This document shows positions 18,707 to 27,898 of a DNA stretch of 64,000 nucleotides, in pieces (the stretch's first letter is position 1; every line of letters starts with the position of its first letter). Made by a program: the position numbers and the translations under genes. The notes under the pieces were generated by a model. The model saw only the letters and a program-made list of their open reading frames with translations. It was not told the origin of the DNA and did no database searches. This DNA comes from Peribacillus frigoritolerans (lineage in GTDB: Bacteria > Bacillota > Bacilli > Bacillales > Bacillaceae), in NCBI RefSeq assembly GCF_004358755.1, contig NZ_SMZY01000001.1:1-64000 (forward strand), read 5' to 3'.

Positions 18707-19816
18707 TTACGATTTTTTAGCAGTGATAAATGTCCAAATATCTTCAAATACTCCTGCATTGTGAAGGGCATTGAATATGACTAAAGAAACTGGCCCGACG
18801 ATTAAACCAAGAAACCCAATCAATTTGAAACCTACAAATAACGAAATCAGTGTAGCTAGAGGATCAAGTCCAATCGTTGAAGATAAAATCTTAGGTTCCA
18901 TCATTTGACGCTGAATCAATATGATCAGATATAAAACACCTAAACCAATAGCAAACGGCAGATCGCCGCTGAATGCTGAGTAAATGATCCACGGGACGAA
19001 AACCAGACCTGTTCCCAGATAAGGAAGCAAATCAACAATTCCAATCAGCAAAGCAATTGTAATTGCATAATCAACCCTCAGGAAGAGCAACCCTATTAAT
19101 ACGATAATTGTTGTGATGCTGATTAATATCAGCTGAGCTTTAATGAAACCAAGCAAGGCTTTTTTTAAATCATCAACAACCGTTCTGCCGCTTTTTCTCG
19201 CTTTAAGAGGAAGATATTTGCGAAGCAGCTTCTGAAATTTGTACCAGTCTTTGCTGATGAAGAAAGCCGCGAGCAAGGAGAAAATTGTCACTGTAGCAGC
19301 GTTCGGAAGCCAGCTGATCAAAAGCGGAATATTCTCAAGCAGTCCTTTTAAAAAGTCGGCTGCATTTGATCCGATTTTTTCGCCTGCATTTTGAATGTTG
19401 GCAAGGATCGTGGCCTGCTGACTTGAATCAAGCGTGTTAAATAAAGCAGCAATATCTTCATAGATGGGAAGCACACGGTCCCCAATGAATGTCTCAATAT
19501 AAACGACAAGTGCTTTGAAATGCTCAGGCACGGACGATGCAAGATACGTTGTTCCCGTTACGAGTTCAGTGACCAGCAAAGTGATAATGCCTGCGAAAAT
19601 GACAAACAGAAATGCGATGGATAGAAAAACGGCAGCACTCCGGACCATTTTTTTTTCGAGCAGATTAACCATGGGGTTAATGAACATTGCAAGGATGAGT
19701 CCTATTATAAACGGATAAGTGAGAGCCGAGACATAATAGACAGAGGCGAGCACAGCGGCAATGATGCCTGCAACGGCAAGCGTTCTGACAGTAACTTGTA
19801 CAATATAAGCATTCAA
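18707..19816 (-). CDS. ytvI: AI-2E family transporter-like membrane protein YtvI
   Basis: A 369-residue polytopic membrane protein of the AI-2E/TqsA/PerM superfamily. Paired N-terminal hydrophobic helices (about 10-70), an extracytoplasmic segment with ETFIGDRVLPIY, and C-terminal helices containing DLLPYLGTG and PKILSSTIGLDPLATLISLFVG match the family. Substrates differ among members (autoinducer-2, sodium/proton exchange) and cannot be assigned here. The start is TTG 19816, with GGAGGGG five bases upstream. It is the only minus-strand gene between ytrH and ysdB. Confidence 0.9.
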   Translation of the reverse strand: MNAYIVQVTVRTLAVAGIIAAVLASVYYVSALTYPFIIGLILAMFINPMVNLLEKKMVRSAAVFLSIAFLFVIFAGIITLLVTELVTGTTYLASSVPEHFKALVVYIETFIGDRVLPIYEDIAALFNTLDSSQQATILANIQNAGEKIGSNAADFLKGLLENIPLLISWLPNAATVTIFSLLAAFFISKDWYKFQKLLRKYLPLKARKSGRTVVDDLKKALLGFIKAQLILISITTIIVLIGLLFLRVDYAITIALLIGIVDLLPYLGTGLVFVPWIIYSAFSGDLPFAIGLGVLYLIILIQRQMMEPKILSSTIGLDPLATLISLFVGFKLIGFLGLIVGPVSLVIFNALHNAGVFEDIWTFITAKKS

Positions 19817-19971
19817 ATGATCCCCTCCTTTTCATCATTCAGATTTTTTATAGGTTAAGATCGTTTATAAATTTCGGTACTTGTGTCAAGCATGAGGTCC
19901 CAGACTCTTTGCAAAAAAGAGATCTGTATTTGCCGATGTGCTGGCAAAGGCTTTTGAAAGGAATTATGAAA

Positions 19972-20430
19972 ATGAATCAACCTGTCCTATTCTTAATCAT
20001 ATTATTGATCGTTGGATTTCTTGCCAAAAATCAATCATTAATGTTCGCAGTCGGTTTTTTATTAGTAGTGAAATTGACCGGCCTTGATACGAAATTGTTC
20101 CCTCACATCCAGGCAAAGGGGATAAATTGGGGTGTCACCGTTATTACGATCGCCGTTTTGGTGCCGATTGCTACCGGTGATATTGGATTTAAGCAGCTGA
20201 CAGAGGCAATGAGATCTTCCTATGCATGGATTGCTTTGGGAGCCGGGATTGCAGTAGCCCTTATTGCTAAAAATGGTTTGACGCTGCTTGCTGAAGATCC
20301 CCATATCACTACAGCTCTTGTGTTTGGAACCATTTTAGCAGTGTCTTTATTTGGGGGAGTCGCCGTAGGACCGCTGATTGGAGCGGGAATTGCCTATTTG
20401 GCTATGCAAACGGTTAAATTTTTTGGTTAA
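19972..20430 (+). CDS. ytwI: DUF441 membrane protein YtwI
   Basis: A 152-residue integral membrane protein of the DUF441 family (YtwI/YeaL type) with four to five helices and the family blocks AKNQSLMFAVG and GITWGV-like KGINWGVTVITIAVLVPIATG. No biochemical function is known to me. The start at 19972 (MNQPVLF) is chosen because AAAGGA ends nine bases upstream and family members start here; a longer in-frame ORF from 19909 has no ribosome binding site. It lies upstream of citZ without an obvious terminator. Confidence 0.9.
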   Translation: MNQPVLFLIILLIVGFLAKNQSLMFAVGFLLVVKLTGLDTKLFPHIQAKGINWGVTVITIAVLVPIATGDIGFKQLTEAMRSSYAWIALGAGIAVALIAKNGLTLLAEDPHITTALVFGTILAVSLFGGVAVGPLIGAGIAYLAMQTVKFFG

Positions 20431-20535
20431 TATAATAAATTCTGATACAATAAGTGAGAAGGCGCCTTTAAAACTCATTATTCTTCTTAAATATCATTTT
20501 TCTGACAAATTTTTTGGTTCTGGAAATTCTTTTCG

Positions 20536-20564
20536 TTCACAAAAATCAGATAATTGTTTATAAT
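20536..20564 (+). promoter_or_regulatory. Predicted sigma-A promoter of citZ-icd-mdh
   Basis: TTCACA (20536-20541), 17-base spacer, TATAAT (20559-20564). It predicts a leader of about 250 bases before citZ. The stretch from 20431 to 20535 holds no gene that I can see. Confidence 0.75.
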
Positions 20565-20650
20565 GGGTATAGGCAGTTTCATTCCGCCTTCTTATTAATT
20601 AAAGTCACAATTGAAGATAACATTCGATGTGGCTATTATATTAGCTGTAA

Positions 20651-20680
20651 ATGTAAGCATTTTCTTTTTAAAAAATGCTT
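20651..20680 (+). promoter_or_regulatory. Candidate cre site and hairpin in the citZ leader
   Basis: ATGTAAGCATTTTCT (20651-20665) matches the CcpA consensus WTGNAANCGNWNNCW with one mismatch (G to A in the central CG). It overlaps a 9-bp stem AAGCATTTT/AAAATGCTT (20655-20663, 20672-20680). It is placed about 80 bases after the predicted start, so CcpA would act as a roadblock; citZ of B. subtilis is known to be CcpA-repressed from within its leader. Confidence 0.6.
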
Positions 20681-20823
20681 GTGTATTGAGCAAGCGCTCG
20701 GTCGTTTAAACGATTGAAAGATTGGGCAAATAAAAAGAAAAAGACCAGTTTGTCGAATGCTATCTTTTATTGTTGACGAGAAGAGCGGATCAATGGGGAT
20801 ATTTTTGCAAAGGAGAGATTTAC

Positions 20824-21942
20824 ATGACAACAACACGGGGTCTAGAAGGAGTAGTTGCTACTACTTCATCTGTAAGTTCTATTATTGATGATACTCTTAC
20901 ATATGCGGGGTATAATATCGATGATTTAGCAGAGAATGCTAGTTTCGAAGAGGTCGTTTATTTATTGTGGCATAGAAAGCTTCCAACGAAAGACCAGCTT
21001 GCAGAAATTAAAAAAGAACTTGCTGAGAATGCTGAAATACCGCAGGAGGTTGTCGATCACTTTAAATCATACGATTTAAAATCTGTACATCCGATGGCAG
21101 CTCTGCGTACAGCTGTATCTCTTCTTGGCTTGTTTGACAGTGAAGCAGATGTAATGGATCCGGAAGCTAACTACCGCAAAGCGATCCGCCTTCAGGCTAA
21201 ACTGCCGACAATTGCTGCAGCATTTGCCCGAATCCGTAAAGGACTTGAGCCTATTAAACCAAAATCTGATGCTAGTTTAGCAGCGAACTTCCTGTATACT
21301 TTAACTGGAGAAGAGCCGAGCGGTGTAGCAGTTGAAGCTTTCAACAAAGCACTGGTCCTTCATGCGGATCATGAGCTCAATGCATCTACATTTACAGCAC
21401 GGGTATGTGTAGCAACACTATCAGATGTATATTCCGGCGTGACTGCAGCAATCGGAGCTCTTAAAGGGCCTCTTCATGGCGGTGCAAATGAAGCAGTTAT
21501 GAAAATGCTCAAAGAAATCGGCGATGTTGATAACGTTGAGTCATACTTGCATGAAAAGTTTGCACGCAAAGAGAAAATTATGGGCTTTGGACACCGTGTG
21601 TACCGCCAAGGTGATCCTAGAGCGAAACATCTGAAGGAAATGTCTGAAAAATTGACGAACCTCACTGGTGAGCCAAAATGGTTTGAAATTTCTACTAAAA
21701 TTGAAGAAGTCGTAACAAGTGAAAAATCCATTCCGCCAAACGTAGATTTTTATTCAGCATCTATGTACCACAGCTTAGGAATCGATCATGATTTGTTCAC
21801 GCCAATCTTTGCCGTCAGCCGTGTATCCGGATGGCTCGCTCATATTCTTGAGCAATATGAGAACAACCGTCTGATCCGCCCGCGTGCAGATTATACAGGT
21901 CCTGACATGCAGAAATATGTCCCAATCGAACAGCGCGGCTGA
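20824..21942 (+). CDS. citZ: Citrate synthase II
   Basis: Condenses acetyl-CoA and oxaloacetate to citrate, the entry to the TCA cycle. The 372-residue protein starts MTTTRGLEGVVATTSSVSSI at 20824 with AAAGGAGA nearby; an in-frame ATG at 20770 is too early and has no ribosome binding site. The active-site regions LHGGANEAV and MGFGHRVYRQGDPR, containing the catalytic histidines, are intact. First gene of the citZ-icd-mdh cluster. Confidence 0.97.
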   Translation: MTTTRGLEGVVATTSSVSSIIDDTLTYAGYNIDDLAENASFEEVVYLLWHRKLPTKDQLAEIKKELAENAEIPQEVVDHFKSYDLKSVHPMAALRTAVSLLGLFDSEADVMDPEANYRKAIRLQAKLPTIAAAFARIRKGLEPIKPKSDASLAANFLYTLTGEEPSGVAVEAFNKALVLHADHELNASTFTARVCVATLSDVYSGVTAAIGALKGPLHGGANEAVMKMLKEIGDVDNVESYLHEKFARKEKIMGFGHRVYRQGDPRAKHLKEMSEKLTNLTGEPKWFEISTKIEEVVTSEKSIPPNVDFYSASMYHSLGIDHDLFTPIFAVSRVSGWLAHILEQYENNRLIRPRADYTGPDMQKYVPIEQRG

Positions 21943-21957
21943 TCTCTTTTAAAGATT

Positions 21958-21996
21958 AGAGGCCCTTTACAGTAAAAACTGGACCGGCCTCTTATT
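21958..21996 (+). terminator. Hairpin after citZ, partial terminator
   Basis: Outer stem AGAGGCC/GGCCTCT and inner CAGT/ACTG enclose AAAA; the T tail is broken (TTATTG), so readthrough into icd is expected. Confidence 0.6.
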
Positions 21997-22008
21997 GATG
22001 AATCAGAA

Positions 22009-22029
22009 ACCAGGCGATTCCGCTTTTCT
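22009..22029. repeat. Short tail fragment of the repeat family
   Basis: About 21 bases (ACCAGGCGATTCC, then GCTTTTCT) match the right end of full repeat units, especially the third unit of the 49304 array. It lies 30 bases before icd. Confidence 0.5.
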
Positions 22030-22059
22030 AACTATCATACATAACAGGAGGTAATTATT

Positions 22060-23328
22060 TTGACACAAGGACAAAAAATTACAGTAACAGATGGAGTATT
22101 AAACGTACCTAACAATCCAATCATTCCATTTATTGAAGGGGACGGAATTGGTCCTGATATCTGGGCAGCAGCTTCACGCGTTTTAGAAGCAGCAGTTGAT
22201 AAAGCATATAATGGCGAAAAGAAAATTGAGTGGAAAGAAGTTTTAGCAGGAGAAAAAGCATTTAACAAGACTGGAGAATGGCTTCCTGAAGAAACACTTG
22301 AAGTAATCCGCGAATACTTCATCGCGATTAAAGGACCTTTGACGACTCCGGTAGGCGGAGGAATTCGCTCATTGAATGTTGCCCTTCGTCAAGAGCTTGA
22401 TTTGTTTACTTGCCTTCGTCCTGTACGCTATTTTAATGGAGTTCCTTCTCCAATTAAGCGTCCTGAAGATACAGATATGGTCATTTTCCGCGAAAATACG
22501 GAAGATATCTATGCTGGAATTGAGTATGCTAAAGGATCTGAGGAAGTAGAAAAATTGATTTCATTCCTTAAAAATGAGTTAGGCGTTAATAAAATCCGCT
22601 TCCCTGAAACTTCAGGCATCGGCATTAAGCCTGTTTCTGAAGAGGGTACTCAGCGTTTAGTGCGTGCTGCAATCAATTATGCAATTAAAGAAGGCCGCAA
22701 ATCAGTTACACTCGTTCACAAAGGAAACATCATGAAGTATACTGAAGGAGCTTTCAAGAACTGGGGCTATGAACTGGCAGAAAAAGAATTCGGAGATCAA
22801 GTATTTACTTGGGCTGAATATGACCGCATCGTTGAAAAAGACGGCAAGGATGCTGCAAACAAAGCACAGCAGGATGCAGAAGCTGCCGGCAAAATCATTG
22901 TAAAAGATTCTATCGCAGATATCTTCCTGCAGCAGATCTTAACTCGTCCGCGTGAATTTGACGTAGTTGCAACAATGAACTTAAACGGAGACTACATTTC
23001 TGATGCCCTTGCTGCTCAAGTAGGCGGAATCGGTATCGCTCCTGGAGCAAATATCAACTATGAAACTGGACATGCTATCTTCGAAGCTACGCATGGAACA
23101 GCTCCTAAATATGCAGGACTTGATAAAGTAAATCCATCATCTGTCATTCTTTCTGGAGTGTTAATGCTTGAGCACTTAGGATGGAATGAAGCAGCTAAAT
23201 TAGTTGTTGACGCAATGGAACAATCAATCTCAGACAAAGTAGTTACGTATGACTTTGCCCGTTTAATGGACGGCGCTAAAGAAGTAAAATGCTCTGAGTT
23301 CGCTGATGCGCTAATCAGCAAAATGTAA
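22060..23328 (+). CDS. icd: NADP-dependent isocitrate dehydrogenase
   Basis: Oxidative decarboxylation of isocitrate to 2-oxoglutarate. The 422-residue protein is almost collinear with the B. subtilis enzyme; [14 protein letters not shown], the substrate-binding [16 protein letters not shown] (with the phosphorylatable-type Ser), and [13 protein letters not shown] are present. Translation starts at TTG 22060 after AACAGGAGGT. It is separated from mdh by 70 bases containing only a hairpin, consistent with cotranscription. Confidence 0.97.
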   Translation: MTQGQKITVTDGVLNVPNNPIIPFIEGDGIGPDIWAAASRVLEAAVDKAYNGEKKIEWKEVLAGEKAFNKTGEWLPEETLEVIREYFIAIKGPLTTPVGGGIRSLNVALRQELDLFTCLRPVRYFNGVPSPIKRPEDTDMVIFRENTEDIYAGIEYAKGSEEVEKLISFLKNELGVNKIRFPETSGIGIKPVSEEGTQRLVRAAINYAIKEGRKSVTLVHKGNIMKYTEGAFKNWGYELAEKEFGDQVFTWAEYDRIVEKDGKDAANKAQQDAEAAGKIIVKDSIADIFLQQILTRPREFDVVATMNLNGDYISDALAAQVGGIGIAPGANINYETGHAIFEATHGTAPKYAGLDKVNPSSVILSGVLMLEHLGWNEAAKLVVDAMEQSISDKVVTYDFARLMDGAKEVKCSEFADALISKM

Positions 23329-23338
23329 GGAAACCAGT

Positions 23339-23370
23339 AAGGCTATTTTTCTTCTATGAAAAATAGCCTT
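23339..23370 (+). terminator. Stable hairpin between icd and mdh, attenuating
   Basis: Perfect 12-bp stem AAGGCTATTTTT/AAAAATAGCCTT with an 8-base loop and no T tail. More likely a processing or stability element that sets the mdh-to-icd ratio than a full terminator. Confidence 0.6.
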
Positions 23371-23398
23371 ATCATACATAGTAAAGGGGATGTTTTGA

Positions 23399-24337
23399 AT
23401 GGGAATGAAACGCAAAAAGGTTTCAGTGATCGGTGCTGGCTTTACTGGTGCGACAACTGCATTTTTATTAGCTCAAAAAGAACTTTCAGATGTCGTATTA
23501 GTAGATATTCCGCAGCTTGAGAATCCCACTAAAGGGAAAGCTTTAGATATGCTGGAAGCAAGCCCTGTTCAAGGATTTGATGCTAATATTATTGGAACAA
23601 GCGATTATGCAGATACAGCTGATTCTGATATTGTCATCATTACAGCAGGCATCGCCCGCAAACCAGGTATGAGCCGAGATGACTTAGTTCAAACAAACCA
23701 AAAAATCATGAAAAGCGTTACAAAGGAAATTGTGAAATACTCTCCAAATACAATCATCATTGTTTTAACAAATCCTGTCGATGCTATGACATACACTGTG
23801 TATAAAGAATCAGGATTCCCGAAAAGCCGTGTAATTGGACAATCAGGAGTGCTTGATACAGCCCGATTCCGTACATTCGTAGCACAAGAGCTGAATCTTT
23901 CAGTGAAAGATGTAACAGGTTTCGTACTTGGCGGACACGGAGATGATATGGTGCCGCTCGTGCGCTACTCATATGCAGGCGGTATTCCCCTAGAAACATT
24001 AATCCCGAAAGACCGTTTAGAGGCTATCGTTGAGAGAACACGCAAAGGCGGCGGAGAAATTGTTAACTTATTAGGCAATGGCAGCGCTTATTATGCTCCA
24101 GCAGCTTCATTAGTTGAAATGTCAGAAGCGATCCTTAAAGATCAGCGCCGAGTAATCCCTGCGATTGTTTATCTCGAAGGCGAATATGGCTATAAAGGAA
24201 TTTATCTAGGTGTTCCAACTATCCTTGGAGGAAACGGGCTAGAGCAAATTATTGAGCTTGAATTAACGACTGACGAAAAAGAAGCATTAACAAAGTCTGC
24301 AGAATCTGTAAAAAGCGTCATGAAAGTTCTTACTTAA
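23399..24337 (+). CDS. mdh: Malate dehydrogenase
   Basis: NAD-dependent interconversion of malate and oxaloacetate. The 312-residue LDH-like malate dehydrogenase has the Rossmann [11 protein letters not shown] near its N terminus, an Asp in VDIPQ for NAD binding, the substrate loop with [10 protein letters not shown], and the catalytic His in [20 protein letters not shown] precedes ATG 23399. Last member of the citZ-icd-mdh group before a terminator-like hairpin. Confidence 0.97.
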   Translation: MGMKRKKVSVIGAGFTGATTAFLLAQKELSDVVLVDIPQLENPTKGKALDMLEASPVQGFDANIIGTSDYADTADSDIVIITAGIARKPGMSRDDLVQTNQKIMKSVTKEIVKYSPNTIIIVLTNPVDAMTYTVYKESGFPKSRVIGQSGVLDTARFRTFVAQELNLSVKDVTGFVLGGHGDDMVPLVRYSYAGGIPLETLIPKDRLEAIVERTRKGGGEIVNLLGNGSAYYAPAASLVEMSEAILKDQRRVIPAIVYLEGEYGYKGIYLGVPTILGGNGLEQIIELELTTDEKEALTKSAESVKSVMKVLT

Positions 24338-24345
24338 TAACTCAG

Positions 24346-24373
24346 AAGTTGGAGATAGATCTCCAGCTTTATT
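24346..24373 (+). terminator. Probable terminator of mdh
   Basis: Stem AAGTTGGAGA/TCTCCAGCTT with one G-T pair; the T tail is short (TTTATTG), so leakage into the next gene is possible. Confidence 0.6.
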
Positions 24374-24383
24374 GAGAATGAAA

Positions 24384-24398
24384 TTGTAAACGTTTTCA
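24384..24398 (+). promoter_or_regulatory. Perfect cre (CcpA) site
   Basis: TTGTAAACGTTTTCA satisfies every position of WTGNAANCGNWNNCW and of TGWNANCGNTNWCA. It sits between the mdh terminator and the ribosome binding site of the hotdog gene (20 bases before its ATG), so CcpA bound here would stop transcription entering that gene. Confidence 0.85.
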
Positions 24399-24417
24399 CT
24401 ATTGGAGGTGACCGAAA

Positions 24418-24894
24418 ATGCTGCTTGGCAAAAAAAGAAAACTTGGGAGACAAATCGATGAAATCACTACAGGAGAAAAATTAACACTTACTGAGAAGAT
24501 TGAAGATAAAGATCTGCTCCTGTATCTTGGTCTGACAAATGATGCAAACCCGCTGTACATTCAGCATGACTATGCTTCGTTAACACCTTATGAAAAACCG
24601 ATTGTACCAAGTATCATGCTTACAGGAATTATTACTTCTGCTGTTTCTAAATATTTGCCGGGACCAGGAAGTCACATTCTGCAGCAGAATCTCTCGTTTC
24701 CACTGCCAGTCTATCATTACAGCATGATTCAATTTTTCTTTGAAGTCATAGATGTTAATAAAGAAGAGAATCAGATCACCTTGCGTGTAGAAGCGCATAA
24801 TGAAAAAGAATTGCCTGTTATCGAAGGATCGATCATTGTTGTACCGCCTGTTCAGCTTTCATCAATGGACGGACATGCTCTTGAAAACTTTTAA
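24418..24894 (+). CDS. MaoC-like hotdog protein lacking the catalytic His
   Basis: A 158-residue hotdog-fold protein resembling (R)-specific enoyl-CoA hydratases of the MaoC group. In active members the loop reads D-x-N-P-x-H; here it reads DANPLY, with Asp42 kept and Tyr47 in place of His, and the usual HGM after it reads PSIM. It may therefore bind acyl-CoA without hydrating it, or belong to a divergent family. GGAGGTG precedes ATG 24418. It lies alone between mdh and phoP, directly under a perfect cre site, so glucose repression is expected. As I recall, B. subtilis has no gene at this position. Confidence 0.82.
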   Translation: MLLGKKRKLGRQIDEITTGEKLTLTEKIEDKDLLLYLGLTNDANPLYIQHDYASLTPYEKPIVPSIMLTGIITSAVSKYLPGPGSHILQQNLSFPLPVYHYSMIQFFFEVIDVNKEENQITLRVEAHNEKELPVIEGSIIVVPPVQLSSMDGHALENF

Positions 24895-24900
24895 CTTGTC

Positions 24901-24936
24901 ATACCAGTGTCCTAAAGCGGATACTGGTATTTTTTT
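24901..24936 (+). terminator. Intrinsic terminator of the hotdog gene
   Basis: Stem ATACCAGTGTCC/GGATACTGGTAT with one T/G mismatch, then a run of T's. The following 235 bases up to the phoP promoter hold nothing I recognise. Confidence 0.85.
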
Positions 24937-25173
24937 GGCTTTTCCTTATGCTTTGTTGCATTTAGACTAATGCTTAAAACCTCTACTGGAGCGGAATGGA
25001 ACGGACAACATTTATAATCAAAAAACAAGAATTTATGCGAAACAGCCTTTTTTTGATTCGTGTCCTTATGTTCTGCTAAGAATACAATAGGAATTTGTCT
25101 GCTTTTATTGGTCATTCTAAAGAATAGTAACCTGCCTGATTATAGGAGAACTGTACGATCTGAAAGAAAACAT

Positions 25174-25201
25174 TTGTTCAATTACAACTATCCTCTATAA
25201 T
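25174..25201 (+). promoter_or_regulatory. Predicted sigma-A promoter of phoPR
   Basis: TTGTTC (25174-25179), 16-base spacer, TATAAT (25196-25201), 64 bases before phoP. Confidence 0.65.
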
Positions 25202-25265
25202 GGAGATATAAAAAGAGATAAGCAATTTGGATTGTTTGGGGTAAAACTATTTGGTGGAGGCTTAT

Positions 25266-25985
25266 ATGAGTAAGAAAATTCTGGTCGTAGATGACGAACA
25301 ATCAATTTTAACCTTGCTTCAATACAATCTTATTCAAGCGGGTTTTGAAGTAATTACAGCAATCGATGGAGAAGAAGGTCTCGAAAAGGGGCTGAATGAA
25401 TCACCAGATTTAATGGTGCTCGATCTCATGCTTCCAAAAATGGACGGCATAGAGGTATGCAAACAGCTTAGACAAAAGAAAATCATGGTGCCGATTCTGA
25501 TGCTGACAGCAAAAGATGATGAATTTGATAAAGTTCTTGGCTTAGAACTTGGCGCAGATGACTATATGACAAAGCCTTTTAGCCCAAGAGAAGTTGTTGC
25601 TAGGGTAAAAGCCATTTTAAGAAGAACACAGACTTCATCTGATCCAGAAATTAAAGAACTTGATACTTCTGAAAGAATGATGATTGGAGATCTGAAAATC
25701 CTTCCAGAACATTACGAAGCCTATTTCGGGGATGAACGTCTTGAGCTGACTCCTAAAGAATTCGAACTTCTTGTTTATTTAGCCAGACATAAGGGCCGCG
25801 TGCTGACAAGGGACCAGCTGCTGAGCGCTGTCTGGAACTATGACTTTGCCGGAGATACACGAATAGTCGATGTACATATCAGCCACTTGCGTGAAAAAAT
25901 TGAGCGAAACACAAAAAAGCCGCTCTACATAAAAACGATAAGGGGACTGGGATACAAGCTCGAGGAGCCAAGAATGGATGAATAG
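25266..25985 (+). CDS. phoP: Phosphate regulon response regulator PhoP
   Basis: OmpR-type response regulator for phosphate starvation. The 239-residue protein has a receiver domain (acidic D9-D10, phospho-acceptor D53 in VLDLMLP, K in MTKPFSP) and a C-terminal winged helix (ELTPKEFELLVYL, GDTRIVDVHISHLREKI). The start at 25266 (MSKKILVVDDE) follows GGTGGAGG by five bases. It overlaps phoR by eight bases, so the pair is translationally coupled. Confidence 0.95.
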   Translation: MSKKILVVDDEQSILTLLQYNLIQAGFEVITAIDGEEGLEKGLNESPDLMVLDLMLPKMDGIEVCKQLRQKKIMVPILMLTAKDDEFDKVLGLELGADDYMTKPFSPREVVARVKAILRRTQTSSDPEIKELDTSERMMIGDLKILPEHYEAYFGDERLELTPKEFELLVYLARHKGRVLTRDQLLSAVWNYDFAGDTRIVDVHISHLREKIERNTKKPLYIKTIRGLGYKLEEPRMDE

Positions 25986-27738
25986 GTTTCGTTCACGCCT
26001 GATTTTTGCTCTTATCACGCTGATCATTGCGGTTTTAATTGGCCTTGGGCTGCTTCTTGGACAAATTTTCGGCAGTTATTATATGAATTCCTTTCAAGAG
26101 CGGATAAAAGAAGAGGCAAAAATAACGGAACTTTTTATTCAGGAAAAGGGATTGACTTCACCTAATTTTGATTCATTTCTTAAAAACTACAGCGAAACAA
26201 TCAAATCTCATATTACAATTTATGACCGAAACGGAAATGTATTAAAGGATGCCGGGCCTTTTCAGCAAGATCATGATGCAATTGCAAAAGAAATTCTTAT
26301 AAAACACCGCAATTCCAATAAAGGATTCAAACTCAGTATCGAGGAAGAAAATCTTTATATCTATGGTTTGCCTTACTATGAGAATGATGTGAAGCAGGGC
26401 TACATTATCCTTAGCTCAACAGAAAATTCCTTAAAGAAAATCAATCAGCAAATATGGGGGCTTCTTATTGCGAGCCTTGGTTTGGCTCTTCTAGTCATTC
26501 TCCTGCTTGCTTTAAGGATTACTTCCCGTTATACAAAACCGATTGAATCAGCCACAAATGTGGCTATGGAGCTTGCAAAAGGCAACTATAAAGCGAGAAC
26601 GTATGAAGATCATCTTGATGAAACCGGCATGCTCAGTCAATCCATCAATGTTCTTGCAAGAAATCTCCAGGATATGAACCGTGCCCAGGAAATGCAGCAG
26701 GATCGTCTCCAGACACTAATAGAAAACATGGGAAGCGGCTTGATTTTGATTGATGGCAGAGGATATATCAATCTAGTCAATCGCGCCTACAAAGAATTAT
26801 TCAATATTGAATCCACCGACTTTTTATATAAGCTTTATTATGAAGCCTTTCAGCATAAAGAAATTGTTGATCTGGTCGAGCACATCTTTATGACCGAAAT
26901 CAAGGCGAGAAAACAGCTGCATCTTCCTCTTAAAATAGAGCGCAGGCATTTTGAAGTATACGGTGCTCCGATTATTGGCACCAATGATGAATGGAAGGGC
27001 ATTGTTCTTGTTTTTCATGATATTACGGAACTGAAAAAACTTGAGCAAATGAGAAAAGACTTCGTTGCGAACGTATCTCATGAGCTGAAAACGCCCATTA
27101 CATCGATTAAAGGATTTACAGAAACGCTGCTTGACGGTGCACTCGAGGACAGGCAGACCCTGGAGTATTTCCTTTCCATTATTCTTAAAGAAAGTGACAG
27201 ACTGCAAACCTTGATTCAGGACTTGCTTGACTTATCAAAAATAGAACAGCAGGGCTTCAAGCTTAATCTTCAAAACTGCAATGCAAAGGAGATCCTTGAA
27301 GAAGTCATTATCATTCTTAGAAGTAAAGCAGTTGAGAAAGAAATTGAGTTATCACTTCATGTGAATTCCGATGAACTGTATGTGTTTGGGGATGTTTATC
27401 GTCTAAAGCAAATCTTTATTAATCTTATTAGCAATGCCTTGAACTATACGCCTAAAGGCGGTAAAGTCCAGGTGTTTTTAAAAGACGGTGAAAGTCATGC
27501 AGCTTTTATTGTCAGTGATACAGGAATTGGAATTGAAAAAGAAGAAATTCCAAGGATTTTTGAACGTTTTTACAGAGTAGATAAAGCAAGAAGCCGAAAT
27601 TCGGGAGGAACGGGGCTGGGACTTGCTATTGTTAAACATTTGGTTGAAGCGCATAAGGGGCAGATTTTTGTAAACAGCACGGTAGGGGAAGGAACCACTT
27701 TCACAGTAAAGCTGAAAAAAAATCATCATTTGGAGTAG
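25978..27738 (+). CDS. phoR: Phosphate regulon sensor kinase PhoR
   Basis: Membrane histidine kinase partner of PhoP. The 586 residues comprise two membrane helices (about 7-29 and 158-180) around an extracytoplasmic sensor, a HAMP linker (RITSRYTKPIESATN), a PAS domain (about 235-345), the phospho-accepting His368 in VSHELKTP, and the ATPase domain with NLISNALNYTP, SDTGIGI and GGTGLGLAIV. It starts within the phoP stop region (ATGAATAG), with GAGGAG upstream. A strong terminator ends the operon. Confidence 0.95.
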   Translation: MNRFRSRLIFALITLIIAVLIGLGLLLGQIFGSYYMNSFQERIKEEAKITELFIQEKGLTSPNFDSFLKNYSETIKSHITIYDRNGNVLKDAGPFQQDHDAIAKEILIKHRNSNKGFKLSIEEENLYIYGLPYYENDVKQGYIILSSTENSLKKINQQIWGLLIASLGLALLVILLLALRITSRYTKPIESATNVAMELAKGNYKARTYEDHLDETGMLSQSINVLARNLQDMNRAQEMQQDRLQTLIENMGSGLILIDGRGYINLVNRAYKELFNIESTDFLYKLYYEAFQHKEIVDLVEHIFMTEIKARKQLHLPLKIERRHFEVYGAPIIGTNDEWKGIVLVFHDITELKKLEQMRKDFVANVSHELKTPITSIKGFTETLLDGALEDRQTLEYFLSIILKESDRLQTLIQDLLDLSKIEQQGFKLNLQNCNAKEILEEVIIILRSKAVEKEIELSLHVNSDELYVFGDVYRLKQIFINLISNALNYTPKGGKVQVFLKDGESHAAFIVSDTGIGIEKEEIPRIFERFYRVDKARSRNSGGTGLGLAIVKHLVEAHKGQIFVNSTVGEGTTFTVKLKKNHHLE

Positions 27739-27833
27739 GGTTTACATATTATTTACATCACATTTAATTTTGCTTAATAAAGTGCTGATAATATAATAAG
27801 TGAAAACCCCTTCATCCAAGGAGCCAATCTTTT

Positions 27834-27868
27834 GGACGAGAACATTCCCTGTTCTCGTCCCTTTTTTT
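27834..27868 (+). terminator. Intrinsic terminator of phoPR
   Basis: Perfect 11-bp stem GGACGAGAACA/TGTTCTCGTCC, loop TTCCC, then C and eight T's. Confidence 0.9.
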
Positions 27869-27898
27869 GTTCTATTATTTAAACTGCTTCCAAAAAAA

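Noticed and set aside
20636-20836. Minus-strand 66-codon frame in the citZ leader
   Set aside because: Cysteine-rich random-looking peptide, no ribosome binding site, covers the leader hairpin.
24912-25115. Minus-strand 67-codon frame between the hotdog gene and phoP
   Set aside because: Starts and ends without translation or transcription signals; composition is like AT-rich noncoding DNA.
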